Positions 47,041 to 59,570 are shown, counted from the stretch's first letter. The stretch is DNA of 64,000 nucleotides from Diphasiastrum complanatum (GCA_029204225.1 CM055099.1:46092331-46156330), one strand, 5' to 3'. Made by a program: numbers and translations. Notes: generated by a model not told the origin, from the sequence alone.

Positions 47041-47320
47041 ATATTGTGTTCTTGTTTTATACTCATTGCTCCTTCACGAATTTACTCAAGCTCACTAGAA
47101 TGCTGCGCCTTCTTTAGGACAACAACAACCGCGAATGAATCTTTCTCAAATTTGCATTCCCAAGGCCGTTTACCCAGCCTATTCCCTACTGCTGCCTAGG
47201 CTCTCGTTCTTGACATTAATATGCTATCTGGTATCTACTATCTCTCATCAAATTATATATCTACCTACTATCACATTTTATGAACTAAGAAAAGCTCCTT
47301 GTTATTGAATGATGAATCCC

Positions 47321-47640
47321 AACATTCTATGCTTTGGCCCCTCCCAAGCTTGAAGACTTGCTTGTGGAGACACAAACATTCTATGCTTTGGCCCCTCCCA
47401 AGCTTCAAGACTCCCGAGTGGCAAGTGGATACACAAGAGGCAAACCAATAAGCTTGGCTTGACTATGGCGGGGTGTTGTAATGTGATTAGAACCTTTCAT
47501 TTGTAATGTGATTGAAATCCCAACATTGTATACTTTGGCCCCTTTTAAGACTTGCCTGTGGCAAGTGGATAGATGAAGCAAACCAAGAAGCTTGGCTTGA
47601 CTCTCGCAGGGTGTTATAATGTGATTAGATACCTTTTATG
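47321..47640. repeat. Short interspersed/tandem repeats
   Basis: The word AACATTCTATGCTTTGGCCC occurs at 47321 and 47375 and in a variant at 47522. A longer unit containing GTGGCAAGTGGATA, AAGCTTGGCTTGACT and AATGTGATTAGA occurs twice, about 145 bases apart (near 47418 and 47560). This is a local duplication of non-coding sequence. Confidence 0.75.
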
Positions 47641-48760
47641 TGCTTCTTCTGCCTATTGGTTCTTTATACTTCAATCATGCCTCACTTTTAGGTGATATTA
47701 ACATTGCTCTTTATGCTGAGAGAACTCAACAGGGTGACCCCTTAGGTGCACCTCTTTTTGCTTTACCACATTATTGTGCCTTGCGTGCTATAGTTACAAC
47801 CTTTAATTCCTCATGTCTGTTCCCCTCCATTGCAGATGATACACATTGTGGGACCCGCTAGTGAAATCATTTGAACTTCATGCATTTCTCAAAACAGCTT
47901 TCCTCTCTCGGGCTTACAATGAATAGGTGTAAGTGCAAAAAATGTCCAAAAGGCCTTCAAGCTAATGTGTCTCTCCCTCCAAAATTCATTACCCTTGAGC
48001 ATGACATTAAGGCATTTTGATGGTACTTTACTGAGTATATTTGGTTTACTTTTGGGTCCAAGCAATTCCAATTAATGTGAAGGTCAATTTTCTAAGAAAT
48101 AAGTTTACCTTCCTACTTCCTAAAGTGGTCATGTTGGCCTTGTATCTATAGCTTGCAATGCTCCGGTTTCTTTTCTAGAAGGTTGGGCTTTGTTTGCCTC
48201 TGCACTAGTTCCTAGGTTTCAATAGTGTAAGTAGACTCTTCTTCTTAATTCAATGACTCATGTGAAAATAGGAAATTTTGCTTTTCAACACAATCTCCAA
48301 GCTTCTAGAGATGTGACTTCCAAATCTTGTGCAATCTTTAATGCCTCCCTTTCAAACTCTAGTTGCGCATCAACAATCATTGTTAGAAGTCTCTCATGAA
48401 GCATCTCCACTCTCATTTCTTCTCATGTCAGCTTGTCAATGACTCACCAGCTGATGCACTTGGGGCTTGTCTTCTTTCTTGTGGTGAATCAAGTGTAGCT
48501 GGTTGGTCTCATGTCCAGTTGTTCAACTTTTGCGCGTGTGACTTTCTACTGACTTATTTATGACTACCCTTCGTACCAGATTGGTACATCCACGCTCAAT
48601 GTTCAATGGAATCTATAGGTGTCCATGTAGTCATGGTGCTAGATGATCTGGGTACTCTTTTACCCTCACGAGGAGATTGTAGAGTAACAGATGATTTTAT
48701 TTGTAATATGCTTGTTGCTATTGCTCATAAAAATGGTTTTCATCTTGTTCATGAGTAGCC
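47640..48760 (+). pseudogene. Decayed non-LTR reverse transcriptase
   Basis: The first 220 bases translate as a polymerase core piece: LYAERTQQGDPLGAPLFAL (the QGDPLG motif) and LFPSIADDTH (catalytic site as ADDT, a variant of YADD). Then the frame breaks repeatedly, with weak continuing similarity (ADALGACLLSCGESSVAGW near 48450-48510). It differs in motifs from the polymerase at 17403, so two non-LTR families are present. It lies upstream of the SPL promoter. Confidence 0.65.
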
Positions 48761-48807
48761 ACACATTCTAAGGTCCTACAACACAACAAAGTCAAGCAAG
48801 TCAAGCT

Positions 48808-49910
48808 TCATATATTATTGTGGCAATACATTAATTCACCAAATGAGTGGAAGCAAAAATGGTTCATAGCTTGAGGGATGTAACATTCTAGTTGATAGAT
48901 GAACACATCTTCTTGTATATATTCATGTAGGAATGTCGTCTGGACGTCCATCTGGTGAATGTACAGATCTTCTACAACAGCTATAACCAATAAGGTACGA
49001 ATAGACTGATGCTTTACCATTGGACTAAAGGTCTCAATGTAGTCTATCCCATATACTTATTCAAATCCTTTAACAACCAATCTAGCTTTCCATTTGAATA
49101 TTGATCCATCTAGTTAAAGCTTCAGCTTGAAGATCCACTTGGAGTCAATTGGTTTTACACCTGTAGGAGTATTGACAAGACTCTAGGTCTTGTTCTTCAT
49201 TAGAGACTGATACTCAGCATTCATGACAGCTTTCTATTTGTCTGCATCGAGCATTGATAGTGCTTTCTCAAAAGTGGCAAGTTCATCATGACTGATGAAT
49301 GCCTGAGGGGTGAAATGATCAGGTTGTTGTCGTTGTCTTGCAGACCTTCTAACTGCAGGTGCTTGAGTAGATGATTCTCCTTGGTGAATGACTGGGATCG
49401 TAGCATCTTGTGGTCGCCCATCGATGGTAAGTGGAGCCGTTAAGATAAACTCCGTTGTTTGAACAGTCGTAGGTCGTTGTCTATCGATGGAGGGTGGAGC
49501 TGCTATGGCATACTCTTGCAATGGCTGCTTCTGCTTGAAATCATGGAATTTTTCATCAAGAAAGTCAACGTCGCGACTGACTGAGATTTGGCCCATAACA
49601 ACATTGTATACATGATATGTTTTGTGTGATGTTGAATAGCCGATGAAGATGTTTTTGCATCTTATTGGGTCCAACTTCTTCCTCAGATCAGACGGTACTT
49701 GTGCATAGCAGAGACATCTGAAAACATGTAGGTGTTTCAAACTTGGTTTATAGCCGTAGTAGGCTTCAAACGGTATCTTGGAATCAACTGCTTTAGTGCT
49801 AGAGTAATTTTGCAGATAGCAGGTTGTAGAGATCGCTTCTTTCCAAAAGGTTTGAGGCAAATGCGCGTTGACTGTCATGGATCGTGCAGCTTCCAACAGT
49901 GTGCGATTTT
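48808..49910 (-). pseudogene. Copia integrase end and reverse transcriptase start
   Basis: Minus strand: integrase C-terminus (MEAARSMTVNAHLPQTFWKE, KPSLKHLHVFRCLCYAQVP, FIGYSTSHKTYHVYN, SVSRDVDFLDEKF), an acidic/Pro linker ending RRSARQRQQPDHF, then a damaged linker and the start of reverse transcriptase (MDVQTTFLHEYIQEDVFIYQ, 48808-49020). Both ends are cut sharply (near 48800 and 49916). Stops occur between 49020 and 49230. A further copia lineage. Confidence 0.87.
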
Positions 49911-49916
49911 TCCATT

Positions 49917-50557
49917 AAATCTCCTCACCAAAATCAAGATTCTAGCATGCCCTCTCAATACTAGTTTTTTTAGCACCAAAACTTGCTAAAAATGGATTTG
50001 CATTAGATCCACAAGAGTGATTGGATGCTTGCTTAACAATCTATCAAAAAACTAGACACAAAAAAGTTGATCTAGATTGGCAATTTGACAAACAACAAGC
50101 ATTAACAATCAAAAGGATTGATCAACATTGAAATCCAAGCCCACACATGTGTACTACAGGCTGTAGTATGGACTTCAAGCTGAGAAACAAGTAGAAATCG
50201 ATTTGGTTGTATTTGGATCACAAAAACTCAATGTACATAGTGGAGTAGCTTGAGATTGCCAATGAGCTCCAAAAATAATCTATCTTCTCAATATGGGAGC
50301 TTGGAATACATAGCAAATTCGACTTTATTTGTGAAGTTAGGTGGATTTCCAGCATGTAATAAGGAAGTTAACTCGACCTTTTTGCTCTAAAATGAATCCC
50401 TAGTCTATTTCCTAGAGTCATGTTTGGTAGATAGCTAGTTGGTCAATATTTCATTTTAAATCTAGGATTTAGGTCCTATGAACTAGGAATCAATACCAAA
50501 ATGACATGACCAACCCGATGGACTTGACCTAACCTACATTAGGAGTGGACTGCCATG
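49917..50557. other. Nothing recognised
   Basis: AT-rich sequence between a copia fragment and element C. The last five bases before element C (50558-50562) are its target duplication, TGGCA. Confidence 0.45.
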
Positions 50558-50562
50558 TGGCA

Positions 50563-51211
50563 TGTGAAAGATTCAACTAGTTTCATCACATTTTGCAATA
50601 TTTCCATATTTAGCATATTGAGGCCAAAACTTGTTTTAGACTTAGAGGTTGACTTTTCAAAGTTCATTAGTCTAAATTTCATTAGAATAAAAACTTTTTG
50701 AAAGTGTGGGAAAGATAGAATGCGAGTTTGAGTAGATTCAATTTGAATAAGTTGGGTACATTGAATCTAGACCCAAAATTGGTGGGGTTAGCATTTTGGT
50801 GGGAAAGCCAAGTGGCCAAATAGGTTTGGACCTGTTATAAAAGGATGTAACTCATGGAGAGAGTCATCTTCTCTCTTATCTATCTCATTTCATGCTTATA
50901 CATGGTTCTCTTGGGTTCTACTATCCATTGGTGCACTATCTTGGTGATTGCTTGCAATTCTATGTGTAGAATGATCTATATTTGCTATTTTTGGATCCAC
51001 ACGTGTGAAATACAGTAGCTTGCTAGTTTTGTACGGACAGCAACAATACATAATCATTTCATTCAAGTTTGATCAAGTTCTATTAGTGTTTGCATCTCAA
51101 ATTGTGTGTAGATGCTGATTTTTCTACATTAGTGAAATTGGTAGTGTATTTCTCTTTCTAACCAAAGATCATTCAAGTAGATTGGGTCTTAAGGATCTGA
51201 AATCTTTCACA
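50563..51211 (+). repeat. 5' LTR of element C
   Basis: 649 bp, TGTG...CACA. TATAAAA at 50836-50842 and CACACGTGTG at 50998-51007. Confidence 0.95.
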
Positions 51212-51223
51212 TGGTATCAGAGC
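51212..51223 (+). other. Primer binding site, element C
   Basis: TGGTATCAGAGC directly after the LTR; initiator tRNA-Met complement. Confidence 0.95.
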
Positions 51224-51777
51224 TTGTGTTTCAGGTTATGAAGGAGGAAATCAGATCTATCAATGATTTGGTGAAGATATCAAGTCTAGAGCATGCTAGA
51301 GAGGATTCTACACCAAAAATCGGATTTTTTGCTTTTGTAGATTGGATCTTTTGTAGATCAAAACACTAAATAGGTCAATATACTTGTTCAATTCTGTTTT
51401 TTGAATTCACATGCTGGATTTGGCCAATTTTTCGATCATTGGTTCAGCCTAAGTGGTGGCTTATAGATTGCATAGTCAATTTTTTGTGATTTTGTCAAAA
51501 CCCTAATTTTGATTGGATCTCTAGATAGTGAGGTTGTGGGACTTCATTTGAGTGTATTTCAATCTTAGGAAGTGGCAAAAGTCATTAGATTGAGGATAGA
51601 TCATAGGTTGATCAAGTTTCCATGATTTTATGTGTTGATTTGCTTGGATAAGTGCTAGAAGAGAATTTGTGAGATAGTTTCAAATCTTGGTGATTTCTTT
51701 TGAAAGCATTTGTTGTTGTTCAAAGGAGTGCTTTGTGCATTGAAACAGGTTGAAAGAGAAGATCAGGTCATTGCTAC

Positions 51778-53666
51778 ATGGCAACCTCAATTGGAGTCAT
51801 GTTGGAAGCCAATGATAGGCTTACCTCAAGTAGCTATTCATTATGGAAAGTGAGGGTGGAGTCACTTCTTGAGATGAATGATGTTTTGGATATTGTTGTA
51901 GTTTTGGAGGAGAGACCAGCAACACAACAAGATCAATCGAGGTATGACAAGAGGGCCAAGAAGGCTCTACACATGATAAAGATGAATGTTACCAATGAAC
52001 TTCTCAAGGAAGTTGGTAAGTGCACATCATCTTTGGAAGCTTGGAATTCATTGAAGAAGCTTTATGAATCCAAGTCTACTTCTAGAGTGTTGACTCTAAG
52101 AAGGCAAATCTTTTCTTGTTTGCAAAAGAATGAAGAAAGTCCAAGTACTTTTGTTTTGAGAATAAAAGCATTGAATGATGACTTAGCTTGCATAGATGAA
52201 AGCATTAAGGAAGGAGAGCTTATTCAAGTGATCCTTAATGGCTTGTTGGATGCTCATGCTAACATTGTTCAAAGTATTGCTATTCAAAAGACTTTGCCAA
52301 GTTTGATGGATCTTCAAGAGATCTTGATCAATGAGGAATATAGGCTTCAAGCAAGAGGTGGATCTACATCGACACTTCAAGAGGATGCTATGTTCACAAA
52401 GGGCAAATTCAAGGGCAAAACTAAAAGCAAGTGGTCTAAAGGGCAAGATCAAGTGGATGCTTCTTCAAGTGGCAAAAAGAAGAATAGATCAAAGCTCGAG
52501 TGCTTCTATTGTGGCATCAAAGGACACTTTGCAAGTGAGTGCTACAAGAATAAGAGAGATCAAGGAGACAAGCAAGGTAATCTTACTCTTGATGAGGATG
52601 GTTTAGATGTGCAAGATGCAAATGATGATGCTTTTGTGATGTCTTCATGTATGCTTGCTAATGATGGATATCTAGATCCTTGGTGGATTGATAGTGGAGC
52701 AAGTTCACACATGACCTTTCACAAAGAATACTTCACTTCTTTGTTGGCATATGAAGATGACAAGAGGGTGATCTACATGGCCAATAATGGTGAGTGTGCA
52801 ATCAAAGGGATTGGCACAATTCCTATTTCCTCTCTACAAATAGGAGTGTTCATTTGGAGGATGTTTTGTTTATTCCATCTATTACCAAGAATTTGCTTAG
52901 TGTGAGTCAAATGCTAAGTAAGGGCCTCAACGTGGAGTTTGATGGAGATGCTTGTTTGATCAAAAGGAAGGATGTCTTGATTGGAAAAGGTAAAAGGCAA
53001 GGGAAGTTGTTCAAACTTGATGCTTGTGTTATTGCTAACCAAGTTGGACGTGTTGCAAGGGAGCAAATTTCTAATCAAGAGGTTTGGCACAAAAGGATGG
53101 GACACCTCAACTTCAAGTCATTGGAGGTAATGGCAAGGAAGAAGGTTGGTTCCTTAAGTAATGACAAGCATGTTTGTGAGTCTTGTGCTTTGTCTAAGTC
53201 ACATAGACTACCTTATACTAGATCTATTTCTAGATCTACAAAGCCTTTTCAACTTGTACATTCGGATATTCATGGATTTACTACAATTAGCAATAGTGGA
53301 GCTAAGATGTATGTAAAATTCATTGATGATTTTAGTAGATTTTGTTGGATCTATCTACTAAAGAGCAAGGATGAAGTGTATGATGTCTTTGTCAAGTTCA
53401 AGAATGCAAGGGAGAACCAATTCTCCACAAGGATCAAGTGCTTGAGAGGTGACAATGGTGGTGAGTACATATCTAACAAGTTCAAGGCTTTTTGTGATGA
53501 GCATGGGATCAAGAGGGAGTATACAACATCAAGGACCCCACAACAAAATGGAGTGGCTGAAAGGAAGAATAGAACTTTATGTGAAAGTGCTAAAGCTATG
53601 AGGTTAAGTGCTAATCTTGACAAACCATTTTGGGATCAAGCTGTTATGGATGTTATCTTGCTGTAA
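51778..53666 (+). pseudogene. Element C gag, protease and partial integrase
   Basis: Starts MATSIGVMLEANDRL, aligned with the start of the B polyprotein. Gag carries the knuckle CFYCGIKGHFASEC, and protease WIDSGASSHMTFHKEYF. A one-base loss near 52830 shifts the frame just after GIGTIPIS; the integrase frame then runs from about 52794 with the zinc site, HSDIHG, RGDNGGEY and VAERKNRTLCE. A short deletion removes part of the pre-integrase linker (KKVGSLSNDKH). The similarity ends at DKPFWDQAV, followed by a TAA at 53664-53666. Confidence 0.92.
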
Positions 53667-54686
53667 ATTGAAAGTAATGGATCTGGAAAACAAAGTTTGT
53701 TCAATGACTTTGATGGTCAAGTTGAAGATCAAGAGGTTGATCTCAAAGCACTTCAACTAGTCAAAAGGGAAGGTGACAATTTGGAGCTAGTCAAGAGCAT
53801 CAAAGGAGAGGTAATTGGCAAAGGTGTTATGGATCTGTTTTTACAGCATATTGAAGACTCAAGTAAGGTAAAAGGAGCAGCAAGGAAGTGTTGTTCAAGT
53901 TTACTTTACTTGTTCTATCTCATGTTTGAGCAATTTCATGTGGATGTGTGCAAATTGTCAAGATATGGTAAAACTAGCTATATTGGTGAGCATTGTTTTG
54001 ATGTTGGATTTGTACTAGCATTCTTGGCTGATTTTTCTTATGGAAATGAAGCTATTGGAGGTTCATTATGTCACTCATCCATGGCTAAGTTCTCAAGTGT
54101 TGAGCTACTTGGTGCCAATACTTGGAGATTGTCAATTTTTGGTGAATTCATGGTCATTTCCTTGTGTCAAGTAGATCTTGAAGATGGACTAGTGCAAACT
54201 ACTTGGTTTATGGAGTCATGTGGTGCTGAATTTGCATCATTTATGTACTCACCTACTCATGGATTTCCAAGTTTTGATGGTTTCTTGTGGCAAGATGAAG
54301 ATGGAGGCTCATTCATGGAGTATCATGGTGGATACAAGGCAACAAAGGACAAAGAAGGAGGAGACATGCAAGCAAAAGTTGATCACTCACATTTATTGTT
54401 TGTTTGCTGTATTTTTCCAGAGAGTTCAGAGTTGGAAGCATGGTGGAATCATTTCATTTACATTCTATTTGATTCTTCATGTTCTAGTCACATTTTTACA
54501 TGTAAAATTGATGTAAGAAATAGTGAAGCATCCCAAGTGGACACTATTCTCTATATCAATTATGGTTGTTTCTATTTTAAGAATTACATAATCATTGAAA
54601 GGAGATCCATTCTTAGGAAGAAGATCATTCTTATGATGGATCAAAGTTCTATTGGCAAAAACTATGCTAGGAGCATTGGAAGCTAG
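53667..54686 (+). CDS. Unrecognised long open frame inside element C
   Basis: About 339 sense codons without a stop, in the same frame as the preceding integrase and separated from it only by the TAA at 53664. I do not recognise the protein. It starts with an acidic/basic, helix-like segment (DGQVEDQEVDLKALQLVKRE), continues with Cys- and aromatic-rich sequence (CCSSLLYLFYLMFEQF, GFVLAFLADFSYG, WRLSIFGEFMVISLC), and ends in a hydrophobic Tyr/Ile-rich part. There is no copia motif and no clear signal peptide or repeat. There is no ATG near the frame start; it may be translated only by readthrough, or it may be a captured fragment of a host coding sequence that has kept its frame. An open frame this long is unlikely by chance at this base composition. 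Confidence 0.5.
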   Translation: MESNGSGKQSLFNDFDGQVEDQEVDLKALQLVKREGDNLELVKSIKGEVIGKGVMDLFLQHIEDSSKVKGAARKCCSSLLYLFYLMFEQFHVDVCKLSRYGKTSYIGEHCFDVGFVLAFLADFSYGNEAIGGSLCHSSMAKFSSVELLGANTWRLSIFGEFMVISLCQVDLEDGLVQTTWFMESCGAEFASFMYSPTHGFPSFDGFLWQDEDGGSFMEYHGGYKATKDKEGGDMQAKVDHSHLLFVCCIFPESSELEAWWNHFIYILFDSSCSSHIFTCKIDVRNSEASQVDTILYINYGCFYFKNYIIIERRSILRKKIILMMDQSSIGKNYARSIGS

Positions 54687-55258
54687 GAAAGTGAGTTTTG
54701 AGGTACATCATTGGAACTCGAGATTTTGACATATTGTATGAGGGATCATCACCTAATCTTTTTGGATTTTCAGATTCAGACTATGTTGGAGATGTAATGG
54801 ATAGGAAATCCATTAGTTCTTATTGTATTTTCATAGGTGATGGAGCTATATCATGGATGTCAAAGAAACAAGCCACTATCTCATTGTCATCTAGTGAGGC
54901 CGAGTACAAAGCTCTTACACATTGCACAAAGGAGATGGTATGGATCAAGAGGATGATCAAGGATCTTCACTTGCTGGATTTTTCAGAGAGCCCAATCATC
55001 TTTTGTGACAATCAATCAGCCCAAAGAATGGCATCCAATTCTATCTTTCATGCTAGGAGCAAGCATATTGAGATACAATATCATTTTGTGAGGGAGCGAG
55101 TCATTGAAAAGGAGGTGGAGCTTCAACATGTGTCTTCAAGGGAATGTGTAGCTGATATCTTCACCAAAGCATTGGGAAAAGACTTGTTCATGAAGCATAG
55201 GACTTAACTTGGAGTATTATCAAAGTCTATGCTAAAACTAGTTGAAGAGGGAGTGTGA
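54672..55258 (+). pseudogene. Element C RNase H end
   Basis: Copia similarity resumes at HWKLGK near 54676 in another frame: LRYIIGTRDF, GFSDSDYVGDVMDRKS, SSSEAEYKALTHCTKEM, IFCDNQSAQ, HARSKHIEIQYHFVRE, ADIFTKALGKDL. There is a stop in place of Arg in KLGKR and another at 55205-55207. It ends GVLSKSMLKLVEEGV with TGA at 55256-55258, inside the LTR. Confidence 0.9.
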
Positions 55259-55902
55259 AAGATTCAACTAGTTTCATCACATTTTGCAATATTTTCATAT
55301 TTGGCATATTGAGGCCAAAACTTGTTTTAGACTTAGAGGTTGACTTTTCAAAGTTCATTAGCCTAAATCTCATTTGAATAAACACTTTTTGAAAGTGTGG
55401 GAAAGATAGAATGCGAGTTTGAGTAGATTCAATTTAAATAAGTTGGGTACATTGAATCTAGACCCAAAATTGGTAGGGTTAGCATTTTGGTGGGAAAGCC
55501 AAGTGGCCAAATAGGGTTTGGACCTGTTATAAAAGGATGTAACTCGTGGAGAGAGTCATCTTCTCTCTTCTCTATCTCATTTCATGCTTATACATGGTCC
55601 TCTTGGGTTCTACTATCCATTGGTGCACTATCTTGGTGATTGCTTGCAATTCTATGTGTAGAATGATCTATATTTGTTATTTTTGGATTCACACGTGTGA
55701 AATACAGTAGCTTGCTGGTTTTGTACAGACAGCAATAGTACATAATCATTTCATTCAAGTTTGATCAAGTTCTATTAGTGTTTGCATCTCAAATTGTGTG
55801 TAGATGCTGATTTTCTACATTGGTGAAATTGGTAGTGTATTTCTCTTTCTAACCAAAGATCATTCAAGTAGATTGGATCTTAAGGATCTGAAATCTTTCA
55901 CA
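55254..55902 (+). repeat. 3' LTR of element C
   Basis: 649 bp, preceded by the polypurine tract GAAGAGGGAG. CACACGTGTG at 55690-55699. Confidence 0.95.
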
Positions 55903-55907
55903 TGGCA

Positions 55908-58615
55908 TCTTGGCCTCACATGTGTGGAATCCACTTATGTACAAAATGTACATTATACTACATGGTTTTTTATCAAGCTAGATTTGCCAATTTTTGGCAA
56001 TTCTTAACAGTGATCATGCGATGTGAATGGCACATCCTCATGTGTCATGTCTCCTCGGGACATATCTTCATGCAAGTCCATGGGTGGTATATGCGAGGAA
56101 AGTGGTGGCTCTCGTGTGCTTGCACGTCTGAATCTTGCGGATTGCAGGGCAACATCTGGTTGAGTTCTTCAATAGTCATGTGAGTGTGAGTCACCATCCT
56201 ACACAATACAAGTGCAACAACAATCAAGAATAACATAATATTCCTCCAATCAGAAAGGGCACCAAACAACATACATGGAAAAGGAGCGTGAAATCATGTA
56301 CTTAATTTTAGCAATACAAAGAGGTTTGCAAAGTAGAACTCACCGAAGGACCGACCTCCGTCCACACAAATAGTGAATCCCTCTCAATCTGACCATACAT
56401 GCAAACATGTGATATAGTGGTACATCACTCTTGTCGCATTGCATACTTACATTGTGCACATGGGCATGGTATTCTTTGGTGTAACCAGGCCTCTGATCCT
56501 ATATGTGATGGTCATGCTTCATCATCTGAGGATGAGGAGCGTAAACTCGCCATTTGTATCAGTGCACCTTGGTAGTTGACAATGGATGGAACACAAAATT
56601 AAAAATGATCATCAATACATAAAACAAACTAGATGAATGCATTGAGACGAACAAAAGACATATATATAATAACTAAATTTGAGTATAGTGCAACTAGTCT
56701 CTCAAAATTAACAATACAATTGCAAGATCGGATTACGCCTAGATATGCGAAGCATGTCTATGTGCATCATTACATGGCTAGCCTCGCTCTTCAGTTCTTT
56801 ACTATACTATATTGTCGCCTTTCCTTATTTCCAGAAATAGGTTCAGACTGGGTTTCTATAAGAACCGTCGGTTCCTATATTTGGTTCCCAATATATACTA
56901 TTTTTATAAAAATTAATAAAAAAATCATTTTAAAAATGATTATTGCTAAAATAGTCACTTGGCAAAAGCCATTAATGAATGTTAGGTTCTATACGGTCAA
57001 TTGATACTCGGGTTATACCCCCCCTCCAAGGCTCAAAGGGACTGTTTGGATACTTATGACATCATTATGATGAATACAATTTAGCAGATAAAAAATTGTG
57101 TCATCAAGTGCACTATATATTCTTTGACAAGGCTTGGGAGGGGGAGCCGACAATCTTTGAAAATTGTGTGTTCTTAGAATGCATTGATTTTGAGTTGATT
57201 TAGAATGCATCAAATTAGAATGCACCTTGGAATAGACAAGGAATACTAATTCTAATTTAGTCAGGGCCTCGGAATTGCCCTCGGTATACTGAAGCTAGTG
57301 TAAGGTGTATACCGAGGGTCAGACACATTCTTGGAAATTTTGAAAAGACTAACATTTTCGTGGCATTTTTGAAGAGGGAAGAGGACTACGTGATGGAATC
57401 AAGGGACGTACCTGCTGCCTTTGTCCTCTCCCTTGTTTGTTGATCCTTGCTCACCCACTTTATCCTCCTTGCTCTTCTTATTCTCCTCACATTTCAGTGC
57501 TCTCTTGCTTCTCTTGCTATTGCTCTTTGCTTTCTCCTCTTGCATTTTGCTTGTTCTTATTGCTCCTCTTGCACTTTGCTTGTTGCCCTTGCTCTTCCTC
57601 TTAGCTTACTCCTTGCAAAATCAAATGTGGGGAGGTCAAGAAAGAAAGGGAAAGTGGAGGATGGAGGGTTTTTTATTTGTTGGATACAAGGTAATATCCT
57701 TTCTCACTCTCTCTTTCTCTTGCATCATAGTATCCATCTCAATGTGATCTCAAATTGATTTTATTGACACCACGTTTTCTATGCAAGCTTATTTTTTATG
57801 CAAAGGAGTCGGAGGATGCAATTTTTTTAACAAATAGGTCGAAAAGGCTGTCAGAATAGGCGGATCTGCAATATTTGCTATTTCGAAAGCTATTCTAGGT
57901 GAGGGTCCTGGAGGAGGATGATGTAGACCCTTAGTCTAGGGTGTTGTTGATCCAGCCTTCTAGAGAGTTGGAATACCCATCGGAATATACAAATCTGTTT
58001 GATTTGTTATATCAGCGTCTATTCCAATGGCTGTTCCGATGCCAGATCTTTGCGAACCAATTTTTTGGTATATGTTGGATTGCATATGGAGGTTTGTTGC
58101 TCTTTTTGTAAAATTAATTTGTTACAACTATTTTTTGTGATACCAAACTAAACAAACTGCAATACTAGTTTTTGTTTTGCAGATTTCATTATTGGATATT
58201 GGACCAATATTCATCATAACATTTCAGACTGATCATCATCATAGCAGCTCCATGAGATACTTTGAAGGTCAAAATGGAGCTTGGAATAAATCATGCTAGT
58301 TCTAACAACATACCAGTGTCTATTTCGACGTCTGTTCCAACCTCCATTGACATTTTTTTTGAGCTTTGAAATGATAGATCTGTGAGTTTTATGATACATT
58401 TGTACAGCTTGGGTGTTTTTTTTAGAAGAATATTCAATTGTAATGACTAGTTCTATGATTTTCCCATGAGGATTTGTTACATGAATTTTTGATATGTAAT
58501 TGTTTTGCAGTTTTTTATGTCAATTTTTGGGCTTTAACATCATCCAAGCAGCTGACTAACACAACTAGTAGCAGCTCCAAGTACTTGTACAATATTGTAG
58601 CAGTTTGTCTCCTAT
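55908..58615. other. No gene recognised
   Basis: The open frames at 57420-57760 are a CT-rich stretch giving Leu/Ser-rich translations in two frames at once, which is composition and not a gene. Words of the downstream tandem repeat (GGAATA, ATCTGTT, TTCCGA) appear loosely from 57850, suggesting older diverged units. Confidence 0.45.
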
Positions 58616-59570
58616 TCTTTGTTGTAGATCCACATTTTGTAGTGTAGAACTACATTCAATCTTATTTTAATTAGGATTTATGAAAACAGATCTGCACATC
58701 CTAGAAAGAAATCTGTACTTTTATTGATGAATCTGTTGATAATGGTGACATTTATCAACTGGGGTGGGAATCAGTGGAGTTCAGAATAGACCTCGGAATA
58801 TCTGGATCTGTTTAAGACAGTATACCATCTGTTATTCTGAGGTCCCTTCCGACCTCTGCTCATATATTTTTTAAATTCATAAACATATTATATGCTAGAT
58901 TATTAACATCTCATAAATGCTAGATTATATACCTCTGGTCATAAATGTTTATCTCCTCTCTTTTGTTGTAGATGCCCATTTTCTATTGTAGGAATACATT
59001 CAATTTTATTTTACATTAGGATTTATGAAAATACATCTACACATTTTAGAAACAAACCTCTACATTTATTGATGAATCTGTTGACAATGGGTGGGAATCA
59101 GTGGAGGTCGGAACAAACCTCGGAATATCTGAATCTGTTCAAGGCAGTATACCATCTGTTATTTTGAGGTCCATTTCGACCTCTGCTCATACACTTTTTT
59201 ACAATTCATAGACAGATTATATGCTAGATTGTTACCAGCTCATAAATGCTATATTATATACCTCTGCTCATAAATGTTTATCTCCTATCTTTTGTTGTAG
59301 ATGCACGTTTTGTAATATAGGAATACATTCAATTTTATTTTACATTAGGATTTATGAAAATACATCTACACTTTTTAGAAACAAACCTCTATATTTATTG
59401 ATGAATCTGTTGACAATGGGTGGGAATCAGTGGAGGTCAAAACAGACCTCGGAATATCTAGATCTGTTCAAGGCACTATACCTCTGCTCTTACTTTCAAA
59501 AACAGATTTCTAGTCAACATTGGCAAATTATGCCTAAACACTGCTAGATTATTACCACCTCAATTGATAT
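58616..59570. repeat. Tandem repeat, about 330-340 bp unit, three copies
   Basis: Units begin at GTTGTAGAT near 58621, 58965 and 59294 (spacing 344 and 329). Each contains ACATTCAAT, TTAGGATTTATGAAAA, TTATTGATGAATCTGTTGA, GGGTGGGAATCAGTGGAG and CCTCGGAATATCT in that order. The third is shortened at its end. Copies are diverged by scattered substitutions. No coding frame spans them. Confidence 0.88.

Larger units (their letters stand above)
50563..55902 (+). mobile_element. Copia element C, rearranged and non-autonomous
   Basis: Plus-strand element of 5,340 bp with 649 bp LTRs and target duplication TGGCA (50558-50562 and 55903-55907). The LTRs differ at about 19 positions plus a few single-base gaps, so it is older than A and B. 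Inside: primer site, leader, gag-protease-integrase with a frameshift, about 1 kb of unrelated sequence in place of the integrase end and most of reverse transcriptase, then the RNase H end. It resembles element B where comparable. Confidence 0.95.

Noticed and set aside
57421-57758. Two overlapping Leu-rich frames resembling a membrane protein
   Set aside because: Both frames come from one CT-rich stretch, with no start context, conserved motif or continuation.
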